Shown here: piece after piece, positions 35,141 to 46,229 of the stretch
How positions within the stretch are numbered: position 1 is the stretch's first letter
Layout of the letters: each line of letters opens with the position of its first letter
Assembly: GCA_014529385.2 (NCBI GenBank)
Contig: CM043942.1
Coordinates: 113,060,141-113,119,140 of the forward strand
Reading direction: 5' to 3'
DNA: 59,000 nucleotides
Source of the DNA: Adiantum capillus-veneris
Lineage: Eukaryota; Streptophyta; Polypodiopsida; Polypodiales; Pteridaceae
Notes under the pieces: model-generated
The model's input: only the letters and a program-made list of their open reading frames with translations
What the model was told of the DNA's origin: nothing
Databases searched by the model: none
Made by a program: the position numbers and the translations under genes

Positions 35141-36148
35141 CTATGATGTGTGGGTTGTACGATACTTGAACTTCATAAAGGTCTGCAACGCTTGCTTCTT
35201 TGGGCCGCACCGAAAGCGACACAAAGTCTTCTGTGGCTCCTTCAATGCTTCAACTTCGTCGAGAGTCGTGTTTCTTTCTTCTTCAAGAATCTCCATGGCT
35301 GAAAATTTCTGAACCCATTTCCAACACAAAACCATGAACATTCCTATTCCATGTAAAGTGAGTGGAAAAAATCTTGTCTTCCTCAAAGATTGTGCATGCA
35401 ATGTAGATGAACCAATAGACGAAGTGCCAAACCGTTCACCACACACACGCAAACAATGAGATCCAATCTTTCTCTTATGATCTAGAGCAATCAACTGTGG
35501 CAATTCACAACGGAAATGCCCATGCTTGGTGCTCATACTGTCATGTGCTCTTTCGACCACTGTGTCATGCCAAGGAAGAGACATGGAAGGTGACTTCCTT
35601 GAATGCATACTTTTTAGCTTTTCATGAACAATCCGCAAACATTCGTGCTCATTCATGAGTGAAACATGCTCAACATACAATATGTCATGCCTAGGAAAAG
35701 GGATCACATAAAGACGCAGACTAAAATACACGAAACGATCACGAATGAAACACTCGAACAATGCGTGCGTATCAATCATGCGAACACATAATACTTCCTG
35801 TGAGGGTTCTTTGGACCTAGGCTCGAGAGCCAAGATCGGTTCTTCGGGATCTATCGAATCTTCTTGTGGGGGATCTGTGAACCTCGACTCGAAAGCCAAG
35901 ATCGATTCTTCGTGATTGATCGAATCTGTAACGATGTTAGCTTCGCTAGCAAAAGCATCCACTAACACATCATCCTTGTGAACAATCACATCATCTTCAT
36001 GCAACTCATCATGCTTGTGAGAAATCACATCTTGATCATGCAAATCATCATGCTCGTGAGAAATCACATCTTGATCATGCAAATCATCATGCTTGTCTCT
36101 ATCATCCAAATCATCATGCTTATCATTGTCATTTAAATCATCATGCAA
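35141..36148 (-). CDS. element A acidic-repeat and integrase/chromodomain remnant frame
   Basis: About 335 open codons; no convincing ATG at the start. The N-terminus is an acidic tandem repeat (HDDLHDQDVISH-type units, about 13-26 residues). A linker shared with C and D follows (ILAFESRF.DPPQE, VRMIDTHALFECFIRD). Then come vestiges of the integrase (LPWHDTVVERAH, ERFGTSS) and the conserved CRFRCGPKKQALQTFMKFKY tail, which resembles a degenerate chromodomain. RT, RNase H core and the integrase catalytic residues are missing. Confidence 0.55.
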   Translation of the reverse strand: MHDDLNDNDKHDDLDDRDKHDDLHDQDVISHEHDDLHDQDVISHKHDELHEDDVIVHKDDVLVDAFASEANIVTDSINHEESILAFESRFTDPPQEDSIDPEEPILALEPRSKEPSQEVLCVRMIDTHALFECFIRDRFVYFSLRLYVIPFPRHDILYVEHVSLMNEHECLRIVHEKLKSMHSRKSPSMSLPWHDTVVERAHDSMSTKHGHFRCELPQLIALDHKRKIGSHCLRVCGERFGTSSIGSSTLHAQSLRKTRFFPLTLHGIGMFMVLCWKWVQKFSAMEILEEERNTTLDEVEALKEPQKTLCRFRCGPKKQALQTFMKFKYRTTHTS

Positions 36149-36157
36149 TCATGTGTG

Positions 36158-36556
36158 TCATGCTTGGGAGAAGTAGAGACTAAGAGTCTCTTTTTCCTGA
36201 TCTTGTGCACACTGCGCCTGCACAATAGAAAAGAGTTGCAAGAACTCTTTCATGTGTTGGTCGCTCTTCTCTTGTCTTGCTTTGCTCTCGCGAAGTATGG
36301 CTGCCACTCTTTCTATGTGTTGACGCTCTATGGCTGCAATCCTTTCTTCGTGTTCACGCTCTATTTCTGCTTTTCGGTCTAACTTCTTGTCCATCATCCT
36401 CTTGTCGAAAAGCGTCATTGGATATGATGCAATCTTTGGCGTAGATGGGGAAGGGGGAGGGTTGGAAAAACCTCCTGGTGGGGAAAATTCTTCTTCGCCT
36501 CTCTCATGCTCATCACTTCCAAGCAAAGTATCCATTCCGCTTCGAGCAATGACCAT
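36158..36556 (-). CDS. element A coiled-coil gag-like frame
   Basis: ATG at 36556. It is proline-rich at first (PPGGFSNPPPSPSTP), then highly charged and helical (EIEREHEERIAAIERQHIER, ESKARQEKSDQH). This looks like a coiled-coil N-terminal gag segment. No zinc knuckle is seen. It ends just before the acidic-repeat frame, so the internal region is essentially two joined end pieces of a longer element. Confidence 0.5.
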   Translation of the reverse strand: MVIARSGMDTLLGSDEHERGEEEFSPPGGFSNPPPSPSTPKIASYPMTLFDKRMMDKKLDRKAEIEREHEERIAAIERQHIERVAAILRESKARQEKSDQHMKEFLQLFSIVQAQCAQDQEKETLSLYFSQA

Positions 36557-36689
36557 CCACTGAAATCTTGGGTTCTTGTGGGTTCTTGTGGTCTTGGGTT
36601 CTTAAGTTCACGAAGAACTTGAGTTCTTGGGAGTCTTGGGTCTTGGTTTTTGAGGGTCTTGAGGTTCTTGAGGTTCTTCTTTCGCTTGC

Positions 36690-37022
36690 AATCTGTGTTT
36701 GAGAAGGATCTTCTCTTCACCCGAGTTCTACTCCTTTCTGCGGGCGCACCCCTTGGTGGCCTTGCGCTCACACCAAGGTTTCTTTTTCCCACCTCACGTC
36801 GATTGGCCGGCCGCTAAGTGCACGGTCCGCTCTCAATGACTGAAAAGAGACACAAGGGGAGGCTGGACAAGTCCTTCTTTCTTGGGATTCCTATCACTCT
36901 TCAAAAACACGATTAGGAATCGACACGCCCAAGCGAACTTGGGTTCGTGCGACCGCAACAAGCAAAAAAAATTCTTGTGATTCTTGTCGTTCTTTCCTTG
37001 AGTGATATAGAACACTGCCAAA
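36690..37022 (-). promoter_or_regulatory. 5' leader of element A, conserved with element C
   Basis: The sequence downstream of the PBS matches element C 52830-53250 over about 250 bp, including CCCACCTCACGTCGATTGGC, GGTCCGCTCTCAATGA and CCTATCACTCTTCAAAAACAC. A CCTTGGTG/CACCAAGG hairpin lies at about 36752-36780. The LTRs of A and C are far more divergent. Confidence 0.6.
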
Positions 37023-37035
37023 GCTCTGATACCAA
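37023..37035 (-). promoter_or_regulatory. primer binding site of element A
   Basis: TTGGTATCAGAGC on the minus strand, directly after the LTR. Confidence 0.9.
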
Positions 37036-38252
37036 TGTTAGGTGCAGTGGAATGATTGTTTGCGCTTTGCTCAAGATGAGTGCTCCGAACTGTGCTCAAG
37101 GTTTCTTTTGTTCTTATGGAAGGGAGAGCCTTCCGTTCTTAATGAGAGAATGATATGATCACAAACAAAGTGAATGGACACTGTGCGTGCAAGTGAATAG
37201 ACTGAGAGATAGAGAGAGAAGAGAGATACGACACCAGAGACGTTGTAAAACCCTCCTCCGAAGGCCCCACTCTCGTCGGCGAGAGTGGTCTACTTATGAT
37301 TGCACAATCTGGTACAAATGGAATGCATGAGACTGATGCAAGTCTAGGCTATGTCGATGATGACGACGGTGATGACGAAGTCGACCTAAGGGCTGAAATC
37401 TGCAATCTTTCTACTGCTGTCCAAAAACGCTATGGGCTGAAATCTGCGACTAGTCCAAACACGCTGATTCTGGGGGCTGTTTTTGTAGGTCTTTGACACT
37501 GAAAATCTGCAGGTTTAGGGCTGAAGTGAGGGTCTTTACGGGGCTGAATCTGCTACACTTTAGAGGTATCAGGCTGGTCTTGATCTGCTGCTGAATCGCT
37601 GTGGCTGAGACTGAAAACGCAAACTTGCTGATGTCAAAAACGCGAGCTGCTGTGTTCCAAAAATGCTAGCTGATGCCTTGAAAAAACGCTAGGTGCAAGG
37701 TTCTGTTGGCGATGCAATCTGATGCAAAACGCCAAGCTGAGGATGTTGGCAAAAACGCTAGGTGATGGTGCTTGGAGAAAACGCTAGGGAAAGGAATCTG
37801 CTGCTTGGAGAAAACGCCAAGGCTTGGAATCCTGCTTGGAGGGGGGAACCGCCAAGGTTCTGCTCAAAAGTTGCCTGCTGAGCTGGGCTCCTGTTGCCTC
37901 TTCTGCCATCGAGTGCTAACTTGGGTTTGCTTATATACAAACTTAGCAAAATTGCCCGACCTACTTTTGTTGGAAACTCACTTAAAAATAATAAGTGAAA
38001 AATGTCAAAAATAGGTAAAATAGGCTAAATGCACTGGAAAATCCCCCTGAAGGATTCTGATGGGAATGCTTATGATCATGTTGTATGCAACCAGAGGATA
38101 TGCATCTATGTTAAGTGACTGGGCATGCACGGTCTACGAATAGACTCACAAAAGTGCCAGATCACTTCTAATCTAAACTGACTGGACTGACTGAACCCTG
38201 ATTATGTTGTAGCTTGTCCACGGACACATAGGGCTGGATGTGTCACGTGACA
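37036..38252 (-). repeat. 5' (middle) full LTR of element A
   Basis: 1217 bp, nearly identical to 33763-35039 apart from the 44-bp duplication and small indels. It is preceded on the minus strand by a polypurine tract belonging to the truncated upstream unit. Confidence 0.92.
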
Positions 38253-39078
38253 TCCCCTCCTTTTCAAAGTGAGGTACTGGTACCGAACTGTATGGCGTCG
38301 AGGGAGATAGCCAATAGCATCCGGAATCCTGGAAGGGACTCTTCGCCGGCCCACTATGATGTGTGGGTTGTACGATACTTGAACTTCATAAAGGTCTGTA
38401 ACGCTTGCTTCTATGGGCCGCACCGAAAGCGACACAAAGTCTTCTGTGGCTCCTTCAATGCTTCAACGCGAGTTGCTGTGTTCCAAAAATGCTAGCTGAT
38501 GCCTTGAAAAAACGCTAGGTGCAGGGTTCTGTTGGCGATGCAATCTGATGCAAAACGCCAAGCTGAGGATGTTGGCAAAAACGCTAGGTGATGGTGCTTG
38601 GAGAAAACGCTAGGGAAAGGAATCTGCTGCTTGGAGAAAACGCCAAGGCTTGGAATCCTGCTTGGAGGGGGGAACCGCCAAGGTTCTGCTCAAAAGTTGC
38701 CTGCTGAGCTGGGCTCCTGTTGCCTCTTCTGCCATCGAGTGCTAACTTGGGTTTGCTTATATACAAACTTAGCAAAATTGCCCAACCTACTTTTGTTGGA
38801 AACTCACTTAAAAATAATAAGTGAAAAATGTCAAAAATAGGTAAAATAGGCTAAATGCACTGGAAAATTCCCCTGAAGGATTCTGATGGGAATGCTTATG
38901 ATCATGCTGTATGCAACCAGAGGATATGCATCTATGTTAAGTGACTGGGCATGCACGGTCTACGAATAGACTCACAAAAGTGCCAGATCACTTCTAATCT
39001 AAACTGACTGGACTGACTGAACCCTGATTATGCTGCAGCTTGTCCACGGACACATAGGGCTGGATGTTTCACGTGACA
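38253..39078 (-). repeat. truncated outer unit of element A: internal 3' end fused to LTR start
   Basis: 38253-38467 repeats internal sequence 35040-35254. At CTTCAAC it joins abruptly to LTR sequence (CGCGAGTTGCTGTG), which continues to the LTR start at 39078. The join has a few bases of microhomology (AAC/ACGCGAG). Confidence 0.9.
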
Positions 39079-39083
39079 GCTAA

Positions 39084-40013
39084 GCCACGTAGACCAACCT
39101 GCTGTGAAACCAAAAACCTGCTCATCGCCTCAGCATAGAACAAAAAGAGGAAGGGGGCAAGAGGGCAGCCCTGTGTACCGAACATGTGAGCATGAAACGA
39201 TCTCCTCTACCACCTGACAAAAGTACCTAACTGTGTGCCCGTCTGTAAAGAGCTAACACACCTCTGATCCAGGCATCTGAGAAGCCCACCCTGTGTAGAG
39301 TGCCCTCCAAAAAGTCCCAGTCAACTCTATTGTAGGCCAAATCGAGAAGAAGTATCACCAGATCCTCACCACGGAGGCGCGCGAGGGCAGATGCCTCCCA
39401 GAAAGTAAAGACGTTGGCAAGGATGCTACGCTCCTTGACAAACCTGTCTGTGTCCCATGTATGATGCTCTCTAGAAGTGGCTGAATTCTCAAACTCCGAG
39501 CCTTGGCAAGAATTTTGTAGGCTGAGTTGAGGATGGTGATGGGTCGCCACTGTCGAATCTCATCGAAGGAGCCACCCTCCTTGGGAATGAGGTAAATCAA
39601 GCCCTAACTCATGCTGCCAAGGCATCTCTCCTGTGTGTAGGATGTACTGAAAAGCATTGCAGGGATCTGAGCCAAGCAAGTCCCAATACTCTAAGAAAAA
39701 GCTGGGAGTCAAACCATCCTCACCTGGACAGCTACCACGGGAAGTGCTCTGAGGGCCACGTGGAGCTCCTAACTGAAGAGGCAGCTCAAGCCTCTGGCGC
39801 ATCTCCTCAGTCACAAGACAAGGCATCTATTGCCTACACCTGCTCTCTGCATGCATCCTGACGCTTTGACTGAGCCTCTGCTGACAGCAGGTCACGGTAA
39901 AAGTCGGTGGCAACTGCATGCATGTCCTCTGGCTCTGAAGCAACTGATCGGCTCAACTGGCTGACCCTGGCATGCGCATGTCGGGGCCCCATTGTCTCAA
40001 AGAAAGCCCCTGT
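39084..40013 (-). pseudogene. LINE, middle part: RT N-terminal half
   Basis: The minus strand shows GAFFETMGPRHAHARVSQL, DFYRDLLSAEAQ, GEDGLTPSFFLEYWDLLG, MIYLIPKEGG.F.EIRQWRPITILNSAYKI, LVILLLDLAYNRVDWDFLEG and a GCPLAPFLF-like block near 39160. This is the standard order of a plant LINE RT up to the point where element A is inserted. Several frame changes are present. Confidence 0.85.
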
Positions 40014-40589
40014 TGTCACAAGACGGGCACCACGTGCCAATAGAAAAGAACAGACTGAACAAACTTTTAGCACTTCAATAACGACTGAACTGAGAGAGAG
40101 ACGACACGCGACACAGTGGCGGAATTTCACCCCAGAGAGTATTGGCCCCAAACCTTGGCACCCCTTTCGGTATTTCTTTATATTGCATCAACACAGTACA
40201 AGCCGGTACTCCAGACTCTGTACCTTCTCAAGGATGCATGCCAGAGAATGAGCCCTAACCTCATATTTAAAGGCCCTAAGCCCCAAAAGCAGTTTACAGT
40301 GAAAAACCTTCAAACTCAAAAGCATCTGGTGCAAAAGCAATGCCAAAAAGTTGTCAGCGTAAATTACGGAAATCCGTACAACCTGCCACGTCATCATGCC
40401 AGCGCAATTTTCAAAAATCTACCATGTCATCAGTTTACGTGTGTGTGCGCGGCCCCATCGGACGGGGTCCCATAAGTTGGTAGGACTTCTTCTTATGTTA
40501 CTTGTTCTTCTTAGGGTTTAGGCCCCTTGGCTAGCAACTGCAAGTTGGCTCCATTCTTTAGGGCTTTGACACGTCGGCAGTTTGTTACA
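40014..40589 (-). repeat. 3' LTR of element B
   Basis: 576 bp, TGTAACAAACTG to CTTGTGACA in minus orientation. Confidence 0.92.
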
Positions 40590-40700
40590 TCTCCCCTTCT
40601 TGAAAGAGAGTTATTGTCCGCGATTACAGCATATCTGCAAAACAACTCCAGTTAGCTCAAAAAAAATTCCGAGGGACATTCCGAGGGACAATTAGTTTGC

Positions 40701-40800
40701 TCTTTTTGTTAAGGAGTTAGCTTCTCCTTTCGGCTCTTTTGATCAAGGAGTTAGCTTCTCCTTTCAGTTCTTTTGGTCAAGGAGTTAGCTTCTCCTTTCG
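40701..40800 (-). repeat. 34-bp tandem repeat, three units, in element B
   Basis: Units start AAGGAGTTAGCTTCTCCTTT at 40711, 40745 and 40779. Each unit is self-complementary (AAGGAG..CTCCTT). It lies just upstream of the polypurine tract in the element's sense. Confidence 0.85.
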
Positions 40801-41385
40801 TCGTCCGAATCGGAACTCTTGATATTCCGGCGTAGTAAAATTAGCCATCACACCCAGACCGTACTCATCTTCCATGGGTGTCTTGATGCACTAAAATTAC
40901 ATACCCAGGCAATCTCATCCAATTAGGATATTCAGTAGTTGGTACATCACAATCATAGTAGTCTCGTACGGTCCTGTACGTTTTGTACGCGTACGATGAT
41001 GTGCGGTACTAAACGAACTAAAAAAATTTATGATGTACAATGACGTTATGTACGTTCAAATTTAAAAAAACAAATAATTCTCAAGTCTAAGGGCCTAAGG
41101 CTTAGGCCTTAATAGTTACTTAAAGAAACTTGACATTTGTATAGATTACAAGTTAGTAGTTACAATACTACAATGTAAAGAGTCAAGACTCAAAGACTAA
41201 AGAGAATGAGCATTACATAAACCAAAATGATCATTGAAATTTGATAAGTAGAGACCAAGTGGCAAGGGGTACAAAGTACTCAAAAAGTAGCAAGGGATAC
41301 AAAAAAGTGGGGGGACCAAGTGGCAAGGGCTACAAAGTACTCAAAAAGTGGCACACCATAATAGAGAGACTAAATAGTAAAGTCA

Positions 41386-44328
41386 CTAGTCACTAGTGCT
41401 CTCATCATCTTCCTCATCTTCCTCCTCTGAGCCTTGCTCATCAACATCATCCTCTTCCTCACAAGAGTCGAAGGATGACGGCTCATAATCTCCATCACTA
41501 ATGAGGTTGCCTTCATCATCATACTCTGGCTCTCGAGGCTCTCTATCCTCCATAGTGATGGCCGTCGCACAAGAGCCGCTTCCGGAGCCTCGCCGCACAT
41601 AGGTCCTAGGAGCTTCCGTGGGTGTTGTTGATGCTTTGCCTCTACCTCTTGTAGCCCTGGCACCTCTGCCTCTTGTAGCCGATGTAACTCCATGGATGAC
41701 GACCTTCTTGCGTGATCGTGTGCGAGAAACCCGGCGATCAATCTCTTCAAGCTCCAAGTGGAGCTCACGAAAAATCATTTGCTCCTCAGGGTCTTGCTCT
41801 TTATTGACACTCTTTAGAGTGTCAATCGTAAGTGTGAGCTCATCCACGTTGACCTATTTGACATTTACAACATTGGACAATGAAAACATAATTAGTATAT
41901 TCAAACTAATTAAAGACTAGACTCTAGAGTATAGAAAATGGAGTGAGTCGTGATTATAATTTATAATTTATACCTGTCGAGCCATAGGCATCTCATGCAT
42001 AGAGCGCAACATGCGTAAATTGGAGCGACAATAGATAAGTCGCTCTAATTGCTTCGTTGAGAGCTTGTTTCGGATTTTGGTGTGGATGAGGGAGTATGCG
42101 GACCAATTACGCTCACATGCTCCCGATGAGCAATCCTAAAACACATCAAGAGAGGCATAAGCTATAAGAGACTATAGTTGAAGAGATTAAGCACAAAATG
42201 TAAAAGTTTGAGGCTTTCGCTTACTTAGCCAAGAACCCTCAAAGCAAGTCGTTTGAGAGTAGGCAATCGATAGCCAAAGCTCTCCCACCAAAATAAAGGC
42301 TTCACCAAGGATTGCCGCTTCCAACACAAGTTGGAAGTAAATGCGGTGCCTCGTTGGTCGCTATAGTTGATTACCTCTTGGAGAAATGCTCCAATGTCCT
42401 CTTCTTTTAGCACCTTAAAGAGATAATTGTTGCGCTCCTCAATAAGCTCTTTATTTGCAAAGAGTTCAGGCTTCTTGTAAGCCGGATGCAAGAGAGCCGC
42501 AAAGTAATGGATAGGTCTCTTCATCCAATCCCACCGCTTTGTGATTAGGAGGAGAATGTCGTCTCTCTTGGGAGAGTCCTCGAGGTAATCACTACAAGAA
42601 GAGAGAGGAAATGTACTAAGTAGAGAAACAAGCATGTAGAATTTAGATATATAGAGAATGTATTATGTAATAATAAATATGTAGTTATACCGTGTTCCAT
42701 CGGGAGCCCCATCTAGGATTGTAGACTTCTCAATCTCCTTGTAAGCTTCCTCCATGAAGTGCCATAGAAGCCCAATAGTTGCCCCTTCCATGTCGGTCAT
42801 GCGGAGAGCCTTGTACAAGGGCAAGATCGCAACGACAAGACCCTTAATTTCTTGCCAAAACTCCTCCCGCAAGCAAAGCCGTTGGATGGCTTTTGCATCT
42901 TGTTGGGAAGCGGCGGACTCTCCATTCATCCACTCCTTAAACTCATCGGAGACCATGGTCTTTTGTATTTTGTTTTGCACATCATAGAGCCACTCTAGAA
43001 GTAGCCACATGGCGGCAAAGCGAGTGGCTGATGGCTTCTTCAACTCAAGGTCGGAGTAGGTGCAGTAAATGGCAAGCACCCTCACTTTGCCATTGATGAA
43101 ATTGATGATGGAGAGTGCTTGGTTGAGGATATCTTTCACCCAACCTAGCTCCCCTATGTCTTCAAAGAGAAGGTCAAGGCAATGAGAGGCACATGGAGTC
43201 CATACTATGGATGGAAATTCCTTCTCTAGCCTCTTACTCATTGCCTTGCAATTTGAAGCATTGTCGGTAATCACTTGCACAACATGCTCCGCACCAACCT
43301 ACACAAGAGGCATTTGTGACAAGAAGAGTTAAAACTTAAAAATTAAAACATAGGACTCATTGGCAATTGCTCAAGACATAAAGGCTCGATTTAGGGTTTT
43401 ACCTCAAGAATGGCTTGGCGGATGTGCTTCCAAATGAATGCCCCGGTCACTTTCTTCCCTCTCGAACCCGCATCCACCGCCCGCAAGAAGTACGTGCCAA
43501 GAGGACAAGAAACAAGAATGTTTATGATGCCCCTCTTCTTGCGGTCGCTCCATCCGTCGGAGAGGATAGAGCATCCATACTTTGCCCAACCCGCACGTAC
43601 GGGCTCAAGTGACTTGTCAATCCTTGCCCTCTCTTCATCAAGCTTCTTTGTTCTCATGTCATGGTATGACACACCCGTCCACCCTTCGCATGGACCAACC
43701 GCCTCAATTGCTATGATCATCCTCTTCCATCGCTCCAACCGCCTCAATTGCTATGATCATCCTCTTCCATCGCTCCAACCGAAGAATGTTGAAGGAGAGA
43801 TTGCATTCAATCACCGTGCGGGCAATCTCTATTTCCACGATTCTTTGTCTCTCCTTGAGGAAAGACAAGGGGCCGGAGCATCCATCCACCGATTTCGCAA
43901 GAGAAGTTTGCTTTGCCATCTTCGGAGGCCGGCCACCATCACTTGAAGACCCCTTGGACTTCTTGGACTTCTTGGAGGAGGCACTACCATCACATGAGGC
44001 CGCGGTGGCACCGGTAGCCATGGACATAGTTGGAGAGGCCTCTTCCTCCGAATCGGAGCTATCAACATCCGGCGACACGAACTCATCCGAGGTGACTCTA
44101 CCCTTGCGTGTCTTCAATGGAAGATACTTTCTCTTGCATTCCGCAAGGATATCTTCGGGGATATTAGGACATGGTCCCGCTTGTCCTCCCATCTTTGTCA
44201 AGTGGATGATGAGACGGGTGACGGAAGAGGTCATAGCTTTTGGGCAATATTTGCACCACCACTTGCAAGAGTTTTGCTTGCCCCCCACCCGCTCAAAATA
44301 TCGGCAATGCTTCTCAAAGGCTTCATGA
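41386..44328 (-). pseudogene. hAT transposase gene, five exons, disabled
   Basis: Proposed exons on the minus strand: from about 44328 to 43403, 43298-42691, 42591-42225, 42135-41974 and 41855-41386, all GT-AG and phase-consistent. Exon 1 has a BED-like finger (CKWWCKYC, then H and C), a Ser/Lys-rich linker and the DUF659 start (GWAKYGCSILSDGWSDRK). Exon 2 has VVQVITDNASNCK and WTPCASHCLDLLFEDIG. Exon 4 has the dimerisation signature CSSGACERNWSAYSLIHTK. Exon 5 is an Arg/Gly then acidic tail. A perfect 40-bp tandem duplication (43701-43740 and 43741-43780) shifts the frame, and a TAA ends exon 3 where CAA (Gln) is expected. The start codon is uncertain. Confidence 0.85.
43701..43780 (-). repeat. 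40-bp perfect tandem duplication in transposase exon 1
   Basis: The unit beginning GCCTCAATTGCTATGATC occurs twice head-to-tail. Because 40 is not a multiple of three, it breaks the transposase frame. Confidence 0.97.
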
Positions 44329-44394
44329 AGAGGAGGCGGTATTATGTAGTATGTGGCTAGTAGCTACTAGTATGATGTATGATGTATCAATAGA

Positions 44395-44395
44395 T

Positions 44396-44445
<50 letters not shown>

Positions 44446-44459
44446 GAGAGAGAGAGAGA
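44395..44459. repeat. (GA)n microsatellite upstream of hAT transposase
   Basis: A GA tract with one GGGA interruption, located 5' of the transposase coding region. Confidence 0.95.
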
Positions 44460-45019
44460 CGGTAGACCCAAGGAAGCTTAAAGGAGAGACCCGTCACCCA
44501 AGGGAGCTTGAAGGAGAGAGATGGTAGACCCAATGGAGACTCGAGAGCTTGAGCCCACTTGAGAGCTTCAATGGAAGCACATGGATGATGAGAGGCTAGA
44601 GCATTGAGAGGCTTAGGGCTAAAGCTGGTACAATGTAGCTTGTAGTTGTAGGTTGTGTTCGATAACAAAGGGGAAGGGTTGCTTAAATAGGAGAGGAAGA
44701 GCATGTGAGGCTTGAACAATGGGCATTGGACAATAAGCATGGCAATGGCCCATGGGCCATGGGCTTGCATTTGGCTTCAAAACTGCCCGTAAACGGCTCC
44801 AAAAGGCCTACAAAGTGGACGTTGCAAACGGTCAAAAAACTACCAACGGTCATAAACTGCCGAAAAAATGACCGGACGGAACGAACGGGACGGGACGGGT
44901 CCGCCCGGACGGAACGACAGGTTCCGTTCGACGTACGAAAACTACCCTGATCACAATGCAACACAAATGCTTACATATGCATGTTACAAGACATAGAAAC
45001 ATAAAGTTGCCGATGAACA

Positions 45020-45345
45020 CTTCTCCCGCATAACCTAATAAGGTCCGGGCCGGGAGATATTCAACGACTCCCTCATCACTCCTCCCGCATAACCTAAAAA
45101 AAGGTCCAGGCCGGGAGATATAGAGACCTTTTACAACCAAACGCCCCCCAGACCGCAGCCTGCGTCGTTTGGAGGTGCTGAGAGTAACTACTACTCAGAC
45201 TTCTTAATACTCCTCCCGCATAACCATCCAGGTCCGGGCCGGGAGTCACAACAACACTACTCCCCCCGTAAATAACCACAAGGGTCCGGGCCATGAGTAT
45301 GAACAAGCATTCTCAAACATAATTTCTCACTACTCCACCCGGGAG
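45020..45345 (-). repeat. four dispersed 35-40-bp hairpin repeats in element B
   Basis: Copies near 45023, 45081, 45212 and 45255 share CTCCCGCATAACC, a short variable middle, then GGTCCGGGCCGGGAG. The ends CTCCCG/CGGGAG are complementary, so each can fold. The fourth copy is degenerate, and a minimal ACCCGGGAGT lies at 45338. The spacers are unrelated. Confidence 0.75.
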
Positions 45346-46216
45346 TAAACTCACCAATCATTGAAACCAGTATTAAAACCAGAGTCAAACAATTCAAATC
45401 GGCACCAAGCCAGGTTCAAAACAGATGCCATCCATTTCAAACAAATTTCAAACAGGATCATCAAACAAGTTCTCAAACAGATTCTCAGACAAAATTCAAA
45501 CTTAAAAAAGCAATCTCCACATCAGCCGAGCTCGAAAAGACGGCTGACTTTCCATCCTGAAACCTGCACCAAAAATTAGGGTTAGGTTCCTTCCATGAGG
45601 TCGTAGCCGAGCACAGCATGGTCCGTCAGCTCTTGGACAGAGTGTTTTCGTTGGCAACAATGGTAGTCCCAAGATAGCAATCGCACTAGATTTCCAAGGT
45701 CATCTGCTCGTGAAAGACATCTATTGAAAGATGTCGAGAAATTTCAAGTTATAATCTGCTAGGGTTTCCATGGCAAGCATTTCAGGATACCCCACTCTGC
45801 CAGAAGTTGCACTTCGAAGGAAGATGTCAGAAACCATATAACTTTGGGCAAAAAAATTTCTTGAAAGCTTGCCAAGTCCTTGGAAGTGTGCGGCTTGGTA
45901 GCTATAGACATCTGCATGGTACTGTCTCTGAGAAAAACAACAACTCGAAACAAATCTTGGATCCTTCTCTTGCAAAAGATCTTAATGGCTTATTCCCTGT
46001 AAGACATGAGCGGTGAAGACGGGAGTGCGCCCGATACGCGATGAAGTAAGGGTGGGAGTGGCTAATAAGTCCGGGTTGGAGGGTGAAGATCCCTCAAATA
46101 AAATTTCCAATAGCTCTGTCTGCTCTGGAGGGCGAAGATCCCTCAAATAAAATTTCCAATAGCTCTGTCTGCTCTTTTGTAGAACTGGTATGCTTTCAGA
46201 AAAGCACACGCTTGAT
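45346..46216 (-). other. element B internal region near PBS, unrecognised
   Basis: No gag motifs. 45361-45560 has repeated TCAAAC/AACAG-type low-complexity sequence. A 46-bp segment (GGAGGGTGAAGATCCCTC to about GCTCTGTCTG) at about 46077-46122 is repeated at about 46128-46173. Confidence 0.5.
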
Positions 46217-46229
46217 GCTCTGATACCAC
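46217..46229 (-). promoter_or_regulatory. primer binding site of element B
   Basis: GTGGTATCAGAGC on the minus strand, directly after the LTR. Confidence 0.88.

Larger units (their letters stand above)
33763..39078 (-). mobile_element. element A: deleted gypsy-derived LTR element with three LTRs, inserted in LINE RT
   Basis: Flanked by GCTAA at 33758-33762 and 39079-39083. Removing it restores the LINE frame (..GL A LLIRGDE..). In minus orientation it comprises a 3'-truncated LTR (39078-38468), a short internal 3' piece with polypurine tract (38467-38253), a full LTR (38252-37036), PBS, a 2.0-kb internal region and a full LTR (35039-33763). The internal region has a coiled-coil gag-like frame and an integrase/chromodomain remnant but no reverse transcriptase, so it needed proteins from another element. 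Confidence 0.92.
40954..44949 (-). mobile_element. hAT-superfamily DNA transposon, 3996 bp
   Basis: The 8-bp direct repeat ATCACAAT flanks it exactly (40946-40953 and 44950-44957). Terminal inverted repeats are CATAGTAGTCTCGTACG and, at the other end, CAGGGTAGTTTTCGTACG. Subterminal regions are rich in GTACG and GGAACG motifs. It encodes a BED zinc-finger, DUF659 and hAT C-terminal dimerisation transposase with five exons. Boundaries, TSD length and protein agree on hAT. Confidence 0.95.

Noticed and set aside
44705-44950. 81-codon plus-strand frame at the hAT end
   Set aside because: It reads through the subterminal GGAACG repeats and terminal inverted repeat, so it is not a gene.
45020-45345. 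CRISPR-like repeat/spacer array
   Set aside because: Irregular spacing, only four imperfect copies, and a clear eukaryotic retrotransposon context.
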